In this document: one piece after another, positions 1 to 7,648 of the stretch
Numbering within the stretch: the stretch's first letter is position 1
Layout: every line of letters begins with the position of its first letter
IMG/VR virus record: IMGVR_UViG_3300045999_008996
Location: 1 to 64,000 of that record
Reading direction: 5' to 3' (one strand)
From: a virus
DNA length: 64,000 nucleotides
Translations under genes and position numbers: made by a program
The notes under the pieces: generated by a model
What the model was told of the DNA's origin: nothing
Seen by the model: only the letters and a program-made list of their open reading frames with translations
Databases searched by the model: none

Positions 1-1023
1 CATGGTTAGAGCGGAAGCAACGTCTGCAGAGCAGAGGATGATGTTGCCCTTTCCACGACGAGTTCTCTGAGCGATTGCGTTAGCATCACGCTCAATCTGG
101 AACAGAAGACCCTTGAACTTCTCAACTGACCAACGACCGTTGGAGTCAACATCAAGGTCGAATACACCAGCGGTAGCAACGTTCTGAGAAGCACCCTTCT
201 CAGCGGTCATGTAGATTGTACGGATAACTTCACGGTTGATTTCAGCAAGAATCTCAGTTGACAGAATGTTTGCCAACTCAGCTTCTGCATTCAGACCGTG
301 AATTGCCTTGAGGTCCTGAGCAAGCTCAAGTGAGTACTCAGCCTTCAGAGCGCGTGACTTTGCAGTAACGGTGACTTTCTCGATTGAGAATGCCATCTGG
401 TTGAAATCATGACCAGATGTACCGAGGTTCTCTGAGTCTCCAGTAAGCATACCCTGACCAACGTTGTAGTCGGTAGGAGCAACTGAAGCAGCATTCAGAA
501 CTGCAGGGTTAGAACCTTGCTGAGTTGTTGTACCAATACCAGCAGCGGTGCTACCAAATCCAGCAAGAGCGAAGGATGAATCCTGACCCGAGAATGCCGA
601 ATCAACTTCGTTGAAGAAGGTCTCGTTGCCGCTCTGGCTATTGTAGCGTGAACGCATTGCGAAGATGAGTCCAGTAGGACCACTCATTGGTTGAACGCCT
701 GCAACGTCATAGGCGATCAGATTAGGCATCGAACGACGGATCAGCGAGATCAGTACGGGATCGAAACCTGCGGTAGGACCAGCAGCAGCTGCGCTACCAC
801 TGAAACCACCTGAACCACCAACAGCATTGCCGCTGTTAGTTGGCGACTCCATGAGCATACCCATGGAACCGTTATCGAAAGCAGATTGCTCACGAAGGAA
901 TTTTTCTTGGTTTTCGAGCAGGACAGCGGTTACAGCTCTACGATGAGAATCTTTGATCGAATCTAGACCTTGATAGTCCAGTAGAGGTGCCCACTTTTCC
1001 TGCAGATGCTCGGAATGGAACAT
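1..1023 (-). CDS. 23: major capsid protein gp23 (3' end cut by window edge)
   Basis: The first 341 codons of the T4-type major capsid protein; the C-terminus lies beyond the left edge (T4 gp23 has 521 residues). It starts MFHSEHLQEKWAPLL and sits directly after gp22, as in T4. An L-M-E triplet ending at residue 59 matches the (L/I)-x-E consensus of the gp21 prohead protease, so the N-terminal peptide is probably removed on maturation, as in T4 where cleavage follows residue 65. The gene looks more GC-rich than the baseplate genes. It has no perfect TATAAATA upstream; an AGTAAATA near 1080 is the closest late-promoter match. Confidence 0.96.
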   Translation of the reverse strand, partial: MFHSEHLQEKWAPLLDYQGLDSIKDSHRRAVTAVLLENQEKFLREQSAFDNGSMGMLMESPTNSGNAVGGSGGFSGSAAAAGPTAGFDPVLISLIRRSMPNLIAYDVAGVQPMSGPTGLIFAMRSRYNSQSGNETFFNEVDSAFSGQDSSFALAGFGSTAAGIGTTTQQGSNPAVLNAASVAPTDYNVGQGMLTGDSENLGTSGHDFNQMAFSIEKVTVTAKSRALKAEYSLELAQDLKAIHGLNAEAELANILSTEILAEINREVIRTIYMTAEKGASQNVATAGVFDLDVDSNGRWSVEKFKGLLFQIERDANAIAQRTRRGKGNIILCSADVASALTM

Positions 1024-1079
1024 TTGCTTTTACCTTTTACTAAGTGTTTGTTTTTGGGTTTGAATTATATTAAATTCAA

Positions 1080-2237
1080 TTATTTACTAAATGCTGAGAG
1101 GCTCTTCAGATAAGCAGCCATTGCTGGTGAGTGTGACTCGTGAGCAACACTTACGCCCTCAGAGAGAGTATCAGATTTAGTCGATGGAGAAACTCCTCTT
1201 GATGGGAAATATGATTCCCTCAATGTCTCCAATTTTTCACGATATTCTTCTTCACTTTCAAACTCAACACTTTCGGCAAGTGAAGCGAGCTTGTCTTTCT
1301 GAGTGTCTGCAAGACCATCAGAGACTTGTTCAAAGATTCCATCAGCAACCGACTCTGCGAGACGCTTGTTAAGGGAAACATTTCTCTCAATTTGCTCGTT
1401 GAGTTTTGTCTCCATTTCATCAAGTTTTTCTACCATGCTCTCTAGCACATCATATTTATCTTCAGGGATTGATACATAATGTTCTTCAAAAAGACCTCTC
1501 ATTCCTTGGAGGAATGATTCGGTCATTTCAGTCTTAAGACCGTGCTCGATAACGAGTGCATTTTCTTCCATCCACTCGCTAGCAACATACTCAAGGTATG
1601 CATCGAGACGCTCTGAAAGTTCTGACTTAATTTCTTCTACTTCTTCTGCAAGAGCAACAGTGTATTGCTCCTCAAGTGCTTCCTTAATATCAGAAACCTT
1701 GGAACGAAGAGCAGCTTCGAAAATGGTTCTTGCCTTTTCTTGAAACTCTTCGGAGAGATCTTCGCCGGCAAGCAGAGCATTAACATCTTCTTCGATGCTA
1801 AACTCTTCTTCCATTTCCTCTTCGTCGTCTTCCTCTTCCTCTTCGTCTTCGTCTTTACCCTTTTTCTTTTCGCCTTCTTCCTCTTCGTGCTTAGCTTCTG
1901 CTACTTCTTCGGTATCTTCTAGGAGTTCTTCGTCTTCGTCATACTCAAACTCTTCATCTTCCTTAACACCCTTCATACTCTCAGCAGCTGCAGCACCCTT
2001 GTTGACAACATCCTTAACTTGCTTAAGTGATCCACCAGGTGTCTTTAGTTTTGCTGAATCGTCAGTTGAACGATAATTGGAAGGATCAGGACCTCCGAGA
2101 TCTTCCCAACCCGCAGTTTGTCCTGGTGTTGCTCCAGATAGACTTGGCATTGAATCCCCTGCCTTAGCACTAGCATTGACAGCGGTTCTGGATTGCTTAG
2201 TGCCTACTTCCATTTCTTGTAAATCTCCACGAGACAT
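1080..2237 (-). CDS. 22: prohead core scaffold protein gp22
   Basis: A 385-residue scaffold protein that forms the inner core of the prohead and is degraded by gp21 before DNA packaging. It has a flexible Gly/Ser-rich N-terminus, an extremely acidic block at about residues 92-152 (long runs of E and D), and a long helical coiled-coil region to about residue 340. It is longer than T4 gp22 (269 residues), mainly because of the acidic block. It lies between gp21 and gp23 as in T4. A late promoter is 39 bp upstream of the ATG. Confidence 0.93.
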   Translation of the reverse strand: MSRGDLQEMEVGTKQSRTAVNASAKAGDSMPSLSGATPGQTAGWEDLGGPDPSNYRSTDDSAKLKTPGGSLKQVKDVVNKGAAAAESMKGVKEDEEFEYDEDEELLEDTEEVAEAKHEEEEGEKKKGKDEDEEEEEDDEEEMEEEFSIEEDVNALLAGEDLSEEFQEKARTIFEAALRSKVSDIKEALEEQYTVALAEEVEEIKSELSERLDAYLEYVASEWMEENALVIEHGLKTEMTESFLQGMRGLFEEHYVSIPEDKYDVLESMVEKLDEMETKLNEQIERNVSLNKRLAESVADGIFEQVSDGLADTQKDKLASLAESVEFESEEEYREKLETLRESYFPSRGVSPSTKSDTLSEGVSVAHESHSPAMAAYLKSLSAFSK

Positions 2238-2275
2238 TTGAACTCTCCGTTTAACCTTTAGTTATAAACTATATT

Positions 2276-2283
2276 TATTTATA
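2276..2283 (-). promoter_or_regulatory. T4-type late promoter (gp22)
   Basis: A perfect TATAAATA on the minus strand, 39 bp upstream of the gp22 start. This is the T4 late promoter -10 box, read by host RNA polymerase carrying the phage late sigma factor gp55. Confidence 0.8.
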
Positions 2284-2293
2284 ATTAAATAAA

Positions 2294-2944
2294 TTACAAT
2301 GAGTTTAAAAACTCATTAAATAAACTCAACTTATACTCTTCAAGAAGTTTTTCATCTACAAGAGTATTAATTCTTCTTTGAGTTTGTTCTGCCATTTTTT
2401 CGCGAAGCATTCCGCCATCCCAAATCCACTCTTTTCCTTCCATAATTCCCTGAACAAAAGCATCGGGTGCAGAAGGATCAGCAACAATATCAGCAGCAGT
2501 TGCAAGCATGAAGTCTTCACCAACTTCAGTGTAACCTTCGTTGTTTGGTTTTACCGAACCAATACCGCGAGAAGAAACGCCGAGAGTTACTCCCTCTTTA
2601 AGAAGTGACTCTGCAATTTTACCCATTGGAGTAGATAGAATCTGTGCCTTACCAATAAAATTATTTCCTTCGCGTTGAAGTGAAACAATCTTGTGAGAAA
2701 CACGGTCAAGATTTACAGTTGGACCATCGGGGTGCCCAAGTTCTCCAAGAGCACGACCTTTATCAACATACTGTTCAGTATAACGCTTTACCTCTCTTTC
2801 CATAACAGGCAAACGATACATTCTACCGTTTCTGTTTACAACTTCAGTTTGTAAGAAAGGTCCTTGAATATAAAGAGTCTTCTTACCGTTGACCGTTTCG
2901 GTAAGGACTTCTACTGATTCGATTTCTTCGGTAATGAGTTTCAT
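2294..2944 (-). CDS. 21: prohead core protease gp21
   Basis: The 216-residue maturation protease of T4-like heads (T4: 212). The serine-protease signatures are GELGHP (His71) and GVSSRG (Ser124/125), spaced as in T4 gp21. It cleaves gp22, gp23, core proteins and internal proteins after (L/I)-x-E. Its start overlaps the stop of the upstream structural gene by one base (shared ATGA-type junction), so the two are probably translationally coupled. Confidence 0.94.
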   Translation of the reverse strand: MKLITEEIESVEVLTETVNGKKTLYIQGPFLQTEVVNRNGRMYRLPVMEREVKRYTEQYVDKGRALGELGHPDGPTVNLDRVSHKIVSLQREGNNFIGKAQILSTPMGKIAESLLKEGVTLGVSSRGIGSVKPNNEGYTEVGEDFMLATAADIVADPSAPDAFVQGIMEGKEWIWDGGMLREKMAEQTQRRINTLVDEKLLEEYKLSLFNEFLNSL

Positions 2945-3495
2945 TATGCTTGACCTGTGATTTGTACTTGTTGGAAATAAAGTGTTCCTGAACTGACACC
3001 GTATGCGGAAATCTTATTAGAAACAACTACTGATGCATCTGCTGCAGAGAATGCCGTTACAATTCCGCTTGAATTGTAATCAACAGTCATTCTTGTTGAA
3101 AAATAACCATCAACACCAGCAGAAGTATCAATTGATACAACTCTTTGGTGAGTAAAATTATAATAAGATTGACCAGTTGCAGTTAAAGTTACATAATCAC
3201 CAACTGCGAATGGAACTTGAGTTCCTTCCGGAACAGTAACAATTGTTGTTGTTCCGGTAGTTACCCCAACAACTCTGTTTGATGCTTTAGTTAAACCTAA
3301 AGTTACAGCATCACCTGCAGGAACATAATAATCGGCACTAGTTGCTGCGGGAGTAACTCCAATCGCAACATGAGCGGCACCACCAACTGCAACCACTCTC
3401 AAAACACTAGATTGAACAGTAAAAGCAGATGATGTTGTTGCAGCACCTGCAGTAAATGTAAATGAGGAACCCACCCCAACTGGTCTATGAGCCAT
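2944..3495 (-). CDS. putative virion structural protein, 183 aa
   Basis: Not present between T4 genes 68 and 21. The protein is rich in Ala, Val, Thr and Gly with short alternating hydrophobic strands, so an all-beta fold is likely; no catalytic motif is visible. Its position inside the head-gene block and its own late promoter (3519-3526) argue for a late virion product, possibly a head decoration protein, which is inference only. Confidence 0.8.
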   Translation of the reverse strand: MAHRPVGVGSSFTFTAGAATTSSAFTVQSSVLRVVAVGGAAHVAIGVTPAATSADYYVPAGDAVTLGLTKASNRVVGVTTGTTTIVTVPEGTQVPFAVGDYVTLTATGQSYYNFTHQRVVSIDTSAGVDGYFSTRMTVDYNSSGIVTAFSAADASVVVSNKISAYGVSSGTLYFQQVQITGQA

Positions 3496-3518
3496 TATTT
3501 TTATAGTACACTTTTAGT

Positions 3519-3526
3519 TATTTATA
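3519..3526 (-). promoter_or_regulatory. T4-type late promoter
   Basis: A perfect TATAAATA on the minus strand, about 24 bp upstream of the ATG at 3495. It would drive the 183-aa structural gene and gp21. Confidence 0.75.
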
Positions 3527-3535
3527 AATTTACGA

Positions 3536-4810
3536 TTACCTCTGTTCAATCCAGTTAAGAACCGCAAGTGCTGATTTATTTGTATTAGGACTTGCACAAG
3601 CAAGTGTATAAGTATCACTGATTGTTCCTATTCCACTTCTTCCCAGTTGAAGTGCTGCTCTATCATCAACCTCGATTAATTGTGATCCACCACCAACAAC
3701 AAATCCATTTAACAAGTTAGTTCCGCCACTTAATGCGGTAGCGGTAATGTTATATTGCATAAAAGAATTTGGGTCTGGATGATTAACCCAAGTTCCACCA
3801 GTAATTGTTGCATTTTCAATCAATCTCCAATAAACATTGGTATTATCATTTGTTGCTGTTTGTAACGATCTCAATAACATTACAGCAGTTAAATTATTTG
3901 GTTTTAAACGAAGACTTATAATTGGATAAAATGTATCTGCCGCCGTCATAGTTGTCCCAGTGATGGGATTTGAAATACTCAAAAGAGTTCCAAGTTTTTC
4001 TGGTTCTCCTTCTTGGATGAGAGAATTTGACCCCTGATAAAGATAATGAGTTCCTGCAACACCAGTTATATTTTCTATCTCACAACGAATTGGTAAGAAT
4101 GGTGTTCCGCACCAAACTGTATTTGCAGTATTTGCATTATCAAATGTATGACTATGAATGGTTTCATTTTTCATTAACCAATTAAACTGAACGATACCTG
4201 CACCATACCACTCATAATTGATTGAAATCATTTGCTGTTTTGTTGGATCTGCAGTTACTCCAGTCCATCCGTTCCCATCAAACTTTTCTCCATTCCAGTT
4301 TTCTCTGGTTACTCTGGTTTCTGTGGTAATTCCAGTCGTAGTACTGCGAATTACATAAGAATATGTTCCACCGTCATCCTCAAAAAATGTTCCATTATAT
4401 TCGTCAAACAATCCAAATCTTCTGCGTATTCCTACTTTTGGTTCTTCAAGACGAATAGCAAATGCCAAAGTTGCACTCCTACCCGGAATGTATCTCATCA
4501 CCTGTTTGGTTTGGCGAATAACTTTACTTCCTGCAGTAGAACCTACCTGCAATATGACGTTGCTAGCATTCACATTATGAGTTGCAGTTCCAACTCCAAC
4601 TATGCTCTCATCCCATACATCAGTTTCTTTTCCATACTGGAAAGTGTTGAAGAAAACTGTTTGATATGGAGCAACTTTGAGTCTATTGCTATTAGAAAAT
4701 TGAGGACGCCAATCAGTTTGATTTCCCCAGTGGTCTGCAATATTGAAAACTTCAAATAAAGTTCTTTCTTGATTTAAGAAATCTTGAGTATTCTTATTCC
4801 ACTGAGCCAT
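3536..4810 (-). CDS. putative virion structural protein, 424 aa
   Basis: A 424-residue protein beginning MAQWNKNTQDFLNQERTLFE. It is rich in aromatic residues, Asn and Thr, with a beta-strand pattern and no enzymatic motif. Similar proteins are familiar as unnamed virion proteins in marine phages. It is inserted between the gp68-like gene (3 bp upstream) and the 183-aa gene. A role on the outside of the capsid is possible but not shown. Confidence 0.8.
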   Translation of the reverse strand: MAQWNKNTQDFLNQERTLFEVFNIADHWGNQTDWRPQFSNSNRLKVAPYQTVFFNTFQYGKETDVWDESIVGVGTATHNVNASNVILQVGSTAGSKVIRQTKQVMRYIPGRSATLAFAIRLEEPKVGIRRRFGLFDEYNGTFFEDDGGTYSYVIRSTTTGITTETRVTRENWNGEKFDGNGWTGVTADPTKQQMISINYEWYGAGIVQFNWLMKNETIHSHTFDNANTANTVWCGTPFLPIRCEIENITGVAGTHYLYQGSNSLIQEGEPEKLGTLLSISNPITGTTMTAADTFYPIISLRLKPNNLTAVMLLRSLQTATNDNTNVYWRLIENATITGGTWVNHPDPNSFMQYNITATALSGGTNLLNGFVVGGGSQLIEVDDRAALQLGRSGIGTISDTYTLACASPNTNKSALAVLNWIEQR

Positions 4811-4813
4811 TTA

Positions 4814-5134
4814 TCAATCAATCCATTCTAATTTTGATGGGTGGTATCTGCTTGCTTTTTTAATATTGCAGTTCTTTTCTGCAATTGGATAAATCTGGTG
4901 AACAATTGCACCTGGATACTCTGCTTGCAATTCTTCACCTAAAGACTGTTTGGATGGAATACCATTTTGACTGGTTAATTCCATCCGATAAAGACTTCCG
5001 TTCCACAGTACATCTGCGACATATTCTTCACCGACCGATTGTGGTTCTGGTTGAGAAGAATTGATGTAAAGATTTCCGTTAAAATCTCCAGAAATATTTA
5101 CAGATTCTGAGATGAACTGTTTAAAGGATTTCAT
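4814..5134 (-). CDS. 68: prohead core protein, gp68-like
   Basis: A 106-residue protein in the position of T4 gene 68 (after 20 and 67, before 21). The first ten residues, MKSFKQFISE, closely resemble the T4 capsid-targeting sequence of internal proteins (MKTYQEFIAE in IPIII) and end in I-S-E, the gp21 cleavage consensus. It overlaps the gp67-like gene through ATGA. Assignment to gp68 rests on position and the targeting peptide; overall similarity to T4 gp68 is not obvious. Confidence 0.75.
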   Translation of the reverse strand: MKSFKQFISESVNISGDFNGNLYINSSQPEPQSVGEEYVADVLWNGSLYRMELTSQNGIPSKQSLGEELQAEYPGAIVHQIYPIAEKNCNIKKASRYHPSKLEWID

Positions 5135-5292
5135 TCTTCCTCTTCTGTTTCGCTATTGAACATTGCGTTTGCTACTGCAGGACGAAAATCATCAACTTTT
5201 TCTGCTGCTTTTGCAAATAAAAGGTCTTTGATTTTGTCACTAATCTGAGAAGGTGATTCGTCAGCAGCAATCATATCCAGTAAATCATCCAT
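5131..5292 (-). CDS. 67: prohead core protein, gp67-like
   Basis: A 53-residue acidic protein (MDDLLDMIAADESPSQ at the start, ending in a run of Glu). Position directly after portal gp20, small size and acidic tail fit T4 gp67, a prohead core component needed for correct head shape. A perfect late promoter lies 29 bp upstream. It overlaps the next gene by four bases. Confidence 0.75.
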   Translation of the reverse strand: MDDLLDMIAADESPSQISDKIKDLLFAKAAEKVDDFRPAVANAMFNSETEEEE

Positions 5293-5320
5293 TGTTTAAA
5301 TTCCAATTAATAATCGTTTT

Positions 5321-5328
5321 TATTTATA
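5321..5328 (-). promoter_or_regulatory. T4-type late promoter (gp67/gp68)
   Basis: A perfect TATAAATA on the minus strand, overlapping the end of the portal gene and 29 bp before the gp67-like ATG. Confidence 0.75.
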
Positions 5329-7012
5329 TCTCACCACCCTTGGGCATTTCTGCTGCCTTAGCATTAACTTCTGTTGCTTTTTCTTGAGTTCTTAAATCTG
5401 GTTCCATTACTGGTTGCCCAAGATCCATTTGTGAAGTCTGATCGAGTGGAAGACCTGTTTGTGGATCAACTGGTTGATTTGGATCTGGAATTATGCCTTC
5501 TTCAATTTCTTTTTTAATGAGAGCGTCTTGCTCAAGAATTTCAATATCAGTTTGACGAAGAACCTTCCTTCTTACATAATCTTGTGAGAAATATCTACCA
5601 ACATATGGTTCCGCAACTTGGACCATATTCAATCTTTCATTGAGTAACTCCGCATCCTTCAGTTCTGCAAAGTGATTATCATATAGGAAGTCATACTGAA
5701 TGTGCTCATCCATCTTATTCCAGTCTTCTGGAGTAATGATATTTTTAAGAATCAGTTGAGTTCTTAGCATATCACTGAACATATATGAGAATCTCTTTCT
5801 CAAACGAGCAACAAACTTACTAAACTTAACTTCATCTCTCAGAATTTCTGATGAACGACCGAGATTAAAACCACCTTCTCCATCCATTCTTGATGGTGGA
5901 ACATTCAGAGAACGATAAAGTTTCTTTTTGAAATATTCAATATCTGTAATTTCTCCAAGATTTTGTCCACCAGGAAGTGTAGAGATTTCAGTTCCTCTAC
6001 CACCTTCCCTTCTAGGAAGCCAGAAGTCCTCAAGCATCGCCATGAATTTCTTGTCATCGCGAATTTCTCCAGTACTTGCATCATAAACTTGCTTATTACG
6101 ATATCTCATCATCACATCTCTGAGATATTGCTCCGCTTTCACCTTAGGAAGATTACCCACATCAATGTAGAAAATTCTTCTTTCAGGAGCACGAGAAAGG
6201 CGATAGATAACCAAAGAGTCCTCAATCATACGAAGTTGATTGAGTGATTTAATTGCTTTGTGAAGATATGAAAGAGTCGATCCCTTATTTCTATCTACAA
6301 GACCGGAAGTGCAATAAGTAATCGAATCCTTTGTCATTCTAACTCCAGAATTTGATCCACCCAATGTTCCAGGAGCTGGAGTTCCTGTTGGATAGGTCAT
6401 TTTTGGTTCATAGATAAAATATTCATCAATCTGCGGAAAATCGTAGTCCATTGGATTATCGATATTCCTATTTGAAACTCTATATTTGTTATCTTCTTTT
6501 TTAATTGCCTGGCGAACATAACGCATTTTCATTGCGTCAATATATCTCAACTCTTGTATTCCTGCCTCAGGATTCTTTAGATCTACGACTTTATGATAAT
6601 ACAGTCTTCCATCAATATACCAGTTTCTATAAATTTCATGTGATTTTTTATCAAAATCTAAAAGTTCAAGAATATATTTAAATTCCTGTCTAATTTTCTT
6701 TTTAATACCGTCACTTGCATTTAGATTATCTAAATCAATCTGAACAGGACTATCATTGGTATCTGATACAATTGCTTCATTTACAATATCTTCAATGGCA
6801 CTATCACACTCTGGGTGTAGTGCCATTTCACGATATCTTTTGATAAGATCAAATTCTGTTCTATATACACCCTCAATATCTACATACGAACCAAAAAAAC
6901 CACTACTCAGGTAATGGTCAACCCCGTCCTCCTTATTTGGGGGAACGGGGGAAACAACACCGGGAGATAATGGTTCATTATCTTCAATCGAAAAACCAAA
7001 AAGTTTCGCCAT
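5324..7012 (-). CDS. 20: portal vertex protein gp20
   Basis: The 562-residue portal protein (T4: 524) that forms the dodecameric ring at the head vertex through which DNA enters and leaves. It is recognisable by its placement after gp19 and conserved stretches such as RAPERRIFYIDVGNLPK (near residue 275) and LPGGQNLGEI (near 345). The C-terminal 60 residues are Pro/Gln/Glu-rich. Gene 20 is the usual marker gene for cyanomyoviruses. Confidence 0.96.
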   Translation of the reverse strand: MAKLFGFSIEDNEPLSPGVVSPVPPNKEDGVDHYLSSGFFGSYVDIEGVYRTEFDLIKRYREMALHPECDSAIEDIVNEAIVSDTNDSPVQIDLDNLNASDGIKKKIRQEFKYILELLDFDKKSHEIYRNWYIDGRLYYHKVVDLKNPEAGIQELRYIDAMKMRYVRQAIKKEDNKYRVSNRNIDNPMDYDFPQIDEYFIYEPKMTYPTGTPAPGTLGGSNSGVRMTKDSITYCTSGLVDRNKGSTLSYLHKAIKSLNQLRMIEDSLVIYRLSRAPERRIFYIDVGNLPKVKAEQYLRDVMMRYRNKQVYDASTGEIRDDKKFMAMLEDFWLPRREGGRGTEISTLPGGQNLGEITDIEYFKKKLYRSLNVPPSRMDGEGGFNLGRSSEILRDEVKFSKFVARLRKRFSYMFSDMLRTQLILKNIITPEDWNKMDEHIQYDFLYDNHFAELKDAELLNERLNMVQVAEPYVGRYFSQDYVRRKVLRQTDIEILEQDALIKKEIEEGIIPDPNQPVDPQTGLPLDQTSQMDLGQPVMEPDLRTQEKATEVNAKAAEMPKGGEI

Positions 7013-7041
7013 AATTTATTTTTTAACTTCGTTCTTTTGTC

Positions 7042-7049
7042 TATTTATT
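7042..7049 (-). promoter_or_regulatory. probable late promoter (gp20)
   Basis: AATAAATA on the minus strand, 30 bp upstream of the portal ATG; one base from the TATAAATA consensus and at the usual distance. Confidence 0.55.
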
Positions 7050-7614
7050 ATGCTTCTTCAGTTGAAGGTGTCCAGTATTGAACTTGGAATTCAACAGTGA
7101 ACTCTTCAATAGTATCTGAACTATCATAAGATAGATCAATTGCGGCAATATTGGTTGGAAAAATATCATAGAACTTATAAGTTGCTGCAACTTCAAGTCC
7201 TGATCCAGTAGGAGTATTCTTCCCTACACTACTCTTTCCTCTCTTAAATTGCTTTACGAAAGCATTGCACATGTAATCCGATGGATTGGTAAAACCACTT
7301 CCATCAGCATATTGACCAATAGACTGCATCCAAGCTTCCATTGCATCTCTAATAAGGAAGTCTTGGTCGTTGATAATTGTAACGGTCCAAGTATCAAAGG
7401 TTCTGTCTCCAGCAACCTTAAAGATTCTTCCTCTAAAAGGAACATCGATTGATGCGATGTTTGATGCAGGCAATGCAGCTGCTTTACATAGAATTGGAAA
7501 ATTCTCAGTAAGATTTACCGCATTTGGTGGTGATGGAATTGTTACCTCAAATAGATTGGGGCGGGCACCGCCCCCAATGAGTGCTGATTTGAAGTCCTGA
7601 ATTGAGTGTGCCAT
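7048..7614 (-). CDS. 19: tail tube protein gp19
   Basis: A 188-residue tail tube subunit (T4: 163). It starts MAHSIQDFKSALIGGGARPN and follows gp18 as in T4. The inner tube polymerises inside the sheath and is the conduit for DNA. A clear Shine-Dalgarno (AAAGGAGGAAC) precedes the ATG, which fixes the start. Confidence 0.94.
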   Translation of the reverse strand: MAHSIQDFKSALIGGGARPNLFEVTIPSPPNAVNLTENFPILCKAAALPASNIASIDVPFRGRIFKVAGDRTFDTWTVTIINDQDFLIRDAMEAWMQSIGQYADGSGFTNPSDYMCNAFVKQFKRGKSSVGKNTPTGSGLEVAATYKFYDIFPTNIAAIDLSYDSSDTIEEFTVEFQVQYWTPSTEEA

Positions 7615-7648
7615 TTTTTAGTTCCTCCTTTGATGGTGTTATTTAAAA

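Noticed and set aside
1080-1087. AGTAAATA as late promoter of gp23
   Set aside because: Two mismatches to the T4 box and overlap with the gp22 stop; kept only as a remark because gp23 should have its own strong late promoter.
1795-2076. Plus-strand Ser-rich frame
   Set aside because: It is only the complement of the Glu/Asp run of gp22.
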